Source: Nitrososphaerota archaeon (lineage in GTDB: Archaea > Iainarchaeota > Iainarchaeia > Iainarchaeales > VGJJ01). From it: DNA of 9,279 nucleotides. A program made the translations under genes and the position numbers. This document shows, piece after piece, positions 5,912 to 9,279 of this stretch. The stretch's first letter is position 1; every line of letters starts with the position of its first letter. The notes under the pieces were generated by a model. It worked only from the letters and a program-made list of their open reading frames with translations, did no database searches and had not been told where the DNA came from. The DNA is taken from NCBI GenBank assembly GCA_020053155.1, contig JAGVNS010000004.1, forward strand, positions 1-9,279, read 5' to 3'.

Positions 5912-6652
5912 ATGCCGGATCAGTTTAAATCATTTCCTTGGCCCTTAATGTTAGTGGTCTATTTGACTGATATTTTTTTCCCTATCTGGCTGAAAGAGCT
6001 CGTCTCAAAGAAACGGTTCAGCAAGAAATTCCCATTGCTTTCAGAAAACGATAAGTATGTAGAATTATTCAAGAATTCTACTTTTTTCCATAAGAAGGCG
6101 CGATTGATTATTTTGGAAGGAAATCCAGGTTCTGGAAAGACAACATTACTTGAATCTTTACCGAACAGAATTAATAAGATTGGCCAGATGGTTTTGTCAT
6201 TGCCTGGGAAAAAATCCGAGCTTTTTTTTATTAAGAATGACATTAAAAAGTATGCTCGAGCTGAACGGTCTAAGAACGTTTCAGTAATGGACCGCGGTTT
6301 TGTTTCAACCTTAGCATACAACTACTCAAAAAGCATGGTTTTTGGAAACCACGCTGAATTTGAGAAAATTAAAAACATAATCACTTCTCTTGAAAAAGAA
6401 GGAAGGTTTTGGGTTCCTGATTGTTATATTTTCTTCGCTACGAGCTGGAAAGACTCTTTGAAAAGAAAGGACAGAAAGCAGGGAAAAAATATTTGGTGTA
6501 ACAAGAAATGTCTAAATTTAATGAATTCTTTTTGCAAACAATTCCTTAAGCAGCAGACAGCCAGAGTTGTTTGGGTTTCTGAAAAAGCAAGCGCTTCTGA
6601 AAAGAAGAGAATTCTTGGTGCTGAAATCAGGCGACTTTCCTTAAAAAAATAG
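5912..6652 (+). CDS. P-loop nucleotide kinase, thymidylate/dNMP-kinase-like
   Basis: A 246-residue protein. After an N-terminal extension of about 60 residues come Walker A LEGNPGSGKTT (68-78), then VMDRGFVSTLAYNY (125-138), matching the DR(Y/F)xxS motif that holds the substrate in thymidylate and deoxynucleoside kinases, then PDCYIFF (169-175) and a basic lid-like KRKDRKQGKNIW (184-195). It should phosphorylate a nucleotide or nucleoside, but the base is not readable from motifs. The extension holds a hydrophobic stretch (10-27), either a membrane-proximal helix or a sign that the true start is later; ATG 5948 is the next candidate. An open frame reaches back to 5792 inside the divergent glycosyltransferase and is rejected. 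Its 3' end overlaps the convergent SAM-fold gene by 26 bases. It is inferred to activate the nucleotide made by the thymidylate-synthase-like protein nearby. Confidence 0.75.
   Translation: MPDQFKSFPWPLMLVVYLTDIFFPIWLKELVSKKRFSKKFPLLSENDKYVELFKNSTFFHKKARLIILEGNPGSGKTTLLESLPNRINKIGQMVLSLPGKKSELFFIKNDIKKYARAERSKNVSVMDRGFVSTLAYNYSKSMVFGNHAEFEKIKNIITSLEKEGRFWVPDCYIFFATSWKDSLKRKDRKQGKNIWCNKKCLNLMNSFCKQFLKQQTARVVWVSEKASASEKKRILGAEIRRLSLKK
5923..5931 (-). promoter_or_regulatory. TATA box of the glycosyltransferase gene, inside the divergent kinase gene
   Basis: Read on the minus strand, GATTTAAAC is centred 26 bases before ATG 5901. It lies within the first codons of the + kinase gene if that gene starts at 5912. 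The TTTAAA core is symmetric. The spacing supports a leaderless glycosyltransferase mRNA. Confidence 0.45.
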
Positions 6653-7442
6653 TATTTCTTCCAATAACTAACCGCCTAGAAAATTCTATTCCAACCTCAC
6701 TCTTAATCTGACGGTAAAGCCGTGCCAACCCTATTGTTTCCCCGTCCTTTCCAATTGCGGAAAAATGGGGGGGGATTTTTGGAAGAGCTCTCTTGTAAGT
6801 TGTGATTTCAGCAAAGCCGTCCTTTTCCAGGCACTCGCTTAGTTTTTTGAAGAAAATTTTTGGCTCTAGGTTGTCAATAACATTGTTTGTTGAAATGAAT
6901 TGAAAGTTTCTTTCTTTGAATTCTAAAAAATTAGCTGAGAGTATTCTGTCTGGGGCTACAAGAGAATTTTCTTTCAGCCAGTTCTCATCCAGCCCTTTTG
7001 GGATTAAATTGACAAAAATGCCCCCTTTCTTTTTAATATTGAATATTTCAATGAAAACTTTTTTACTGTCACTTATTCCTGATTCTTTGCAAAATGTTTT
7101 GAATTTTCTTAAGGCAAATTGATAGTTGTTTTGTGATATTTTTAGATTTCGCAAGTGTAGCGTTTTTCTTTTTTGTGGAAGAAGGATTGCCTTTAATCGT
7201 TTTTCTAAATTTTTCTCATTATTAGTCAGCCAAATAATATAAGATTGTGCAATTATTGTTGATGGGTTGGCTTCGACGGCAATTATTTTTGTTTGAACGG
7301 ATTTTCTCTTTACAAATGAGGAATACACAATCCCTCCAACAAACAAAGCTTTCTTTACAGATTTAAAATTACTGCTCTCAAGCAATGATTTTAACCATTT
7401 TTTATTATGGTTGGGTAAAATGTATATTCTTTCATTTTTCAT
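6627..7442 (-). CDS. SAM-dependent transferase-like protein, function unknown
   Basis: A 271-residue protein with a weak Rossmann-type pattern: KALFVGGIVYSSF (31-43), then IIAVEANPSTIIAQ (53-66), where Glu57 takes the place of the ribose-binding acid, and FISTNNVIDNLEP (182-194) followed by LSECLEKDGFAEITTY (201-216), resembling the late strand and helix of class I methyltransferases. The AVEANPS stretch also recalls BtaA/DUF3419 aminocarboxypropyl transferases (AVDxNPAQ). It is therefore either a methyltransferase or another user of SAM, with an unknown acceptor. Its ATG lies inside the end of the HAM1-like gene (11-base overlap), so both are one transcript. There is no strong Shine-Dalgarno. 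A C8 run on the coding strand (G8 at 6767-6774) is unusual for so AT-rich a gene. Confidence 0.6.
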   Translation of the reverse strand: MKNERIYILPNHNKKWLKSLLESSNFKSVKKALFVGGIVYSSFVKRKSVQTKIIAVEANPSTIIAQSYIIWLTNNEKNLEKRLKAILLPQKRKTLHLRNLKISQNNYQFALRKFKTFCKESGISDSKKVFIEIFNIKKKGGIFVNLIPKGLDENWLKENSLVAPDRILSANFLEFKERNFQFISTNNVIDNLEPKIFFKKLSECLEKDGFAEITTYKRALPKIPPHFSAIGKDGETIGLARLYRQIKSEVGIEFSRRLVIGRNTIFLRKVA

Positions 7443-7998
7443 AATTTCTCATGTATGTTATTAATTTTTTTAACGCCTTTGTCCTGCATGAAAACTTCTT
7501 TCGTTCTTCAACATTGAGCTCAATCATTGTTTTTTTAGAGCCACGTGGAATAAAAATACTGTCAAAAGGAAAGTTCGAATTCTTCCTAGTGCAAGGCTTT
7601 TCAGCAAGCCTTCCAAAGCAAGTTCCTGTGAAAAATATGGGTTCTTTTAATTGCTTATCAAGATATCCAAGAGTTATTACAAATTTTGCGGTCCTTTTTT
7701 TGTTCTTGAGGAGCCGCATTATTCCGCTATAACCAATTCCCTGAAAGATTTTTTTTGGAGAATCTCCTGGAAAATTATTATAAGCGTCAAAAAATACTCC
7801 CACATCATCCGCCAAAATGGGCGCTTTCAATACTGCAAAAGCTTGCTTTACTTTTTCCCTTACGATTTCATGCATATTATTTGATTTAATTTCAAATATT
7901 GGTAGGTTTACTTGCTTAACAGTTATTCCATAATTTCTCAAGTTATTATTTGCCTCCTCAATTTTGCTTTTATTTGTTGTAAAATAATGGAGATTCAT
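7432..7998 (-). CDS. HAM1/RdgB-family nucleoside triphosphate pyrophosphatase, divergent
   Basis: A 188-residue protein close to the usual family length of about 190-200. Family marks in order: TTNKSKIEEANN (7-18) for phosphate binding, ILADDVGVFFDAYNNFPG (61-78), matching the ADDSGL...D...GAPG core with metal-binding acids, SNFPFDSIF (141-149), matching GFGYDPIF, and KFSCRTKAL (168-176), matching ISHRGKAL. HAM1 enzymes cut a triphosphate to monophosphate and pyrophosphate, usually ITP, dITP or XTP. Here His of SHR is Cys and the GYDP loop reads PFDS, both near the base pocket, so the preferred base may differ. ATG 7998 begins the conserved first strand (MNLHYFTTNK); TTG 8022 would add eight residues. 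It is the first gene of a two-gene operon and is divergent from the thymidylate-synthase-like gene. Confidence 0.82.
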   Translation of the reverse strand: MNLHYFTTNKSKIEEANNNLRNYGITVKQVNLPIFEIKSNNMHEIVREKVKQAFAVLKAPILADDVGVFFDAYNNFPGDSPKKIFQGIGYSGIMRLLKNKKRTAKFVITLGYLDKQLKEPIFFTGTCFGRLAEKPCTRKNSNFPFDSIFIPRGSKKTMIELNVEERKKFSCRTKALKKLITYMRNYEK

Positions 7999-8066
7999 AA
8001 AAAAGAAGGCACAATCAATCAAAGTTGTGGACTTTCCCTCAATTGATGAGTGAATTAGGGTGTACC

Positions 8067-8138
8067 ATTAATCAATTATTTGGGCGGCTTTATAATCCTA
8101 TTGAATAAAAAATTATATCATCCACCTTATTGATTAAT
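8067..8138. repeat. 10-bp inverted repeat in a divergent promoter region
   Basis: ATTAATCAAT (8067-8076) is exactly matched in reverse by ATTGATTAAT (8129-8138), 52 bases apart. The two arms bracket TATA-like boxes for both directions: ATTATAAAG on minus (8096-8088) and AATTATAT on plus (8111-8118). A smaller inverted repeat, CTCA...TGAG, lies at 8038-8050. The arms may be binding sites for a regulator shared by the two nucleotide units, but in DNA this AT-rich a chance match is possible. Confidence 0.45.
8088..8118. promoter_or_regulatory. Back-to-back TATA boxes of the HAM1-like and thymidylate-synthase-like units
   Basis: TTATAAA on the minus strand (8095-8089) would place a start near 8066, giving the HAM1-like gene a leader of about 70 bases. 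AATTATAT on the plus strand (8111-8118) would start transcription near 8141, leaving a leader of under 15 bases before ATG 8149 or 8155. This arrangement would allow joint control of both units. Confidence 0.4.
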
Positions 8139-8148
8139 TATTTTTTGG

Positions 8149-8775
8149 ATGCCTATGATAAAAAGCAACAGCATTGGAAAAGCATGGTTATTGGCGGTAA
8201 AGCAAGTTTTTTCTTCAGGCGCGGAAGTTTTTGACGACGATGTTAAGCTCAAAGAAGTTTGCCCTTTAGTCCTGGAAATCACAAATTTCGCATCTACTGA
8301 CCAGATACTCTCCACCCACGCAAATAAAGAAATGATTGAAACATTAAGACATACCTTCTTGAAGCTTGATAATTCAAAACTCGGATGGAGTTATGGTAAA
8401 AGAATCTTTGATTTTTATGGAACGAACCAACTCGAAGAGGTGGTTTCTAAACTTGAAAAGAAGCCGGAAACAAAAGGGGCTACAATCACGCTAATAGACC
8501 CGAGGGTTGATTTTGACTCTAATCACATGCCTTGCGTCGTGTCAATTGATTTTAAAATCCGTTCAGGCAAGCTTAACTGCTTCTGTTTTTTTAGAAGCCA
8601 AGACATTTTCAAAAAACTCCCGGGCGACTCATTGGCTTTGTTTGAACTAATGCAGCTTGTCACCTCAAAAGTAAAAACCGATCTCGGTTCACTGACTTTA
8701 GTAATTGCCTCCGCACATATTTATGAAAGTGATTTTCAAAAAGCTAAAGAGTTGATTCAAAATGTCAAAGATTAA
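8149..8775 (+). CDS. Thymidylate-synthase-fold protein, predicted (d)CMP hydroxymethylase or methylase
   Basis: A 208-residue protein, the short archaeal form of the thymidylate synthase family. It has SYGKRI (81-86), the nucleophile Cys129 in MPCVV, IRSGKLNCFCFFRSQDIF (137-154) with the phosphate-binding Arg149 and Ser150, then KKLPGDSLAL (155-164), and SAHIY (188-192) with the His and Tyr that contact the sugar. Aligned without gaps to E. coli ThyA (PCH...RSCDVFLGLPFNIASY), Asp160 occupies the place of Asn177. In known enzymes that Asn selects dUMP, while Asp is found in T4 dCMP hydroxymethylase and turns L. casei TS into a dCMP methylase. The folate-site C-terminus of classical TS is absent, as in other archaeal forms. 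ATG 8149 or 8155 may be the start. It overlaps the HAD gene by 14 bases. Ordinary TMP synthesis remains possible. Confidence 0.82.
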   Translation: MPMIKSNSIGKAWLLAVKQVFSSGAEVFDDDVKLKEVCPLVLEITNFASTDQILSTHANKEMIETLRHTFLKLDNSKLGWSYGKRIFDFYGTNQLEEVVSKLEKKPETKGATITLIDPRVDFDSNHMPCVVSIDFKIRSGKLNCFCFFRSQDIFKKLPGDSLALFELMQLVTSKVKTDLGSLTLVIASAHIYESDFQKAKELIQNVKD

Positions 8776-9279
8776 AGCAGTCGTTTTTGACGGCGACGGC
8801 ACACTGATTTTTGGCATATCCAAAGAAGAAATGATCCAAAGATTTCTTGAAAAGAAAGGAATTAAGGTAAGCGGATCAAGAATTTCTGAAGCATTTGTCT
8901 TTTCAGTGGCAGTCAGGGATTTGCTGATTGATGAGGGAATTTTGAAGATTGATGATACTGGCTATTTGATTGAGAATGAGATTCGTTTTCTTTTTTGTGG
9001 GGTGAATCCGAAAAAAATCAGACGGCTTGCAGAAAGCATCTCAAAAAATTGGAGCAACGCTCTGCAAAAAAGATTATTTTCTGATTCTTTGAACATTCTG
9101 AAGTATTTAACCGAAAACAGGCTTAAAGTTGGTCTTTTGACTGCTGGCGCAATCTCTGGCTATAAAAAGACTTTGAAGCGAAACAACATCCTAGATTATT
9201 TTGACGTTCTGGTTGGGGAAGATACAGTAAACAAGCCAAAGCCAGCAAAAATAGCTTATTTAACGGTTGCAAGACTACT
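8762..9279 (+). CDS. HAD-superfamily phosphatase, partial (cut by window end)
   Basis: The first 172 codons of a HAD hydrolase; the 3' end lies beyond the window. Motif I is VVFDGDGTL (7-15) with nucleophile Asp10 and acid/base Asp12. A helical region follows (about 20-105), which suits a C1 cap. Motif II is GLLTAG (about 128-133) and motif III is NKPKPAK (about 158-164) with the conserved Lys. The pattern is that of phosphoglycolate-phosphatase or 5'-nucleotidase-like HADs, which remove phosphate from small molecules. Its ATG lies 14 bases inside the end of the thymidylate-synthase-like gene, so the two are co-translated, and a nucleotide or sugar phosphate from that pathway is a reasonable substrate. 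The final motif IV acids cannot be checked here. Confidence 0.85.
   Translation, partial: MSKIKAVVFDGDGTLIFGISKEEMIQRFLEKKGIKVSGSRISEAFVFSVAVRDLLIDEGILKIDDTGYLIENEIRFLFCGVNPKKIRRLAESISKNWSNALQKRLFSDSLNILKYLTENRLKVGLLTAGAISGYKKTLKRNNILDYFDVLVGEDTVNKPKPAKIAYLTVARL

Noticed and set aside
1..9279. CRISPR arrays, tRNA/rRNA genes, insertion sequences, integrases
   Set aside because: No spaced direct repeats, tRNA-like cloverleaf stretches, transposase frames or terminal inverted repeats were seen by eye.

Overview
The window looks like a chromosomal or accessory segment of an archaeon, most likely an uncultivated lineage (DPANN-like is a guess, not shown). Three things point to Archaea: two small proteins at the left edge match archaeal families I recognise (a 'YPRLDTV' helix-turn-helix protein and an archaeal RelE/ParE toxin), the thymidylate-synthase-fold protein has the short archaeal form, and several genes have a TATA box centred 25-26 bases before an ATG, as in leaderless archaeal transcripts. 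Genes are very tightly packed, with many overlaps.

Left part (1-1100): a small winged-helix-like gene on + (33-335) runs tail to tail into a toxin-antitoxin pair on -. The antitoxin-like DNA-binding gene (1041-676) is intact. The RelE/ParE-like toxin (679-332), coupled to it by an ATGA overlap, carries an in-frame TAG at codon 38 and is called a pseudogene. Next (1229-3789) is a complete three-gene ABC-2 transporter operon, one ATPase and two integral membrane proteins, of the COG4586/COG4587/COG3694 type. It is followed by a leaderless gene (3822-4787) for a THUMP plus FtsJ-like RNA 2'-O-methyltransferase with a full K-D-K-E tetrad.

Right part (4807-9279): base composition becomes clearly more AT-rich and the gene order changes to short divergent and convergent units. 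It holds a GT-B glycosyltransferase (-), a P-loop dNMP-kinase-like protein (+), a SAM-binding-fold protein (-), a HAM1/RdgB-family nucleotide pyrophosphatase (-), a thymidylate-synthase-fold protein (+) and a HAD phosphatase (+, cut by the window end). The thymidylate-synthase-fold protein has Asp where thymidylate synthases have the Asn that selects dUMP. In known cases that swap moves specificity to cytosine nucleotides (dCMP or CMP hydroxymethylase/methylase).

Taken together, the right part reads as a pathway that makes a 5-modified pyrimidine nucleotide, activates it with a kinase, removes a competing nucleotide with a pyrophosphatase, and decorates it with a glycosyl or SAM-derived group. 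This resembles the logic of T4 hydroxymethylcytosine DNA or of pyrimidine nucleoside natural products such as bacimethrin and mildiomycin. It is an inference from gene content and a few residues and is the main lead of this window. No tRNA, rRNA, CRISPR array or insertion sequence was seen.
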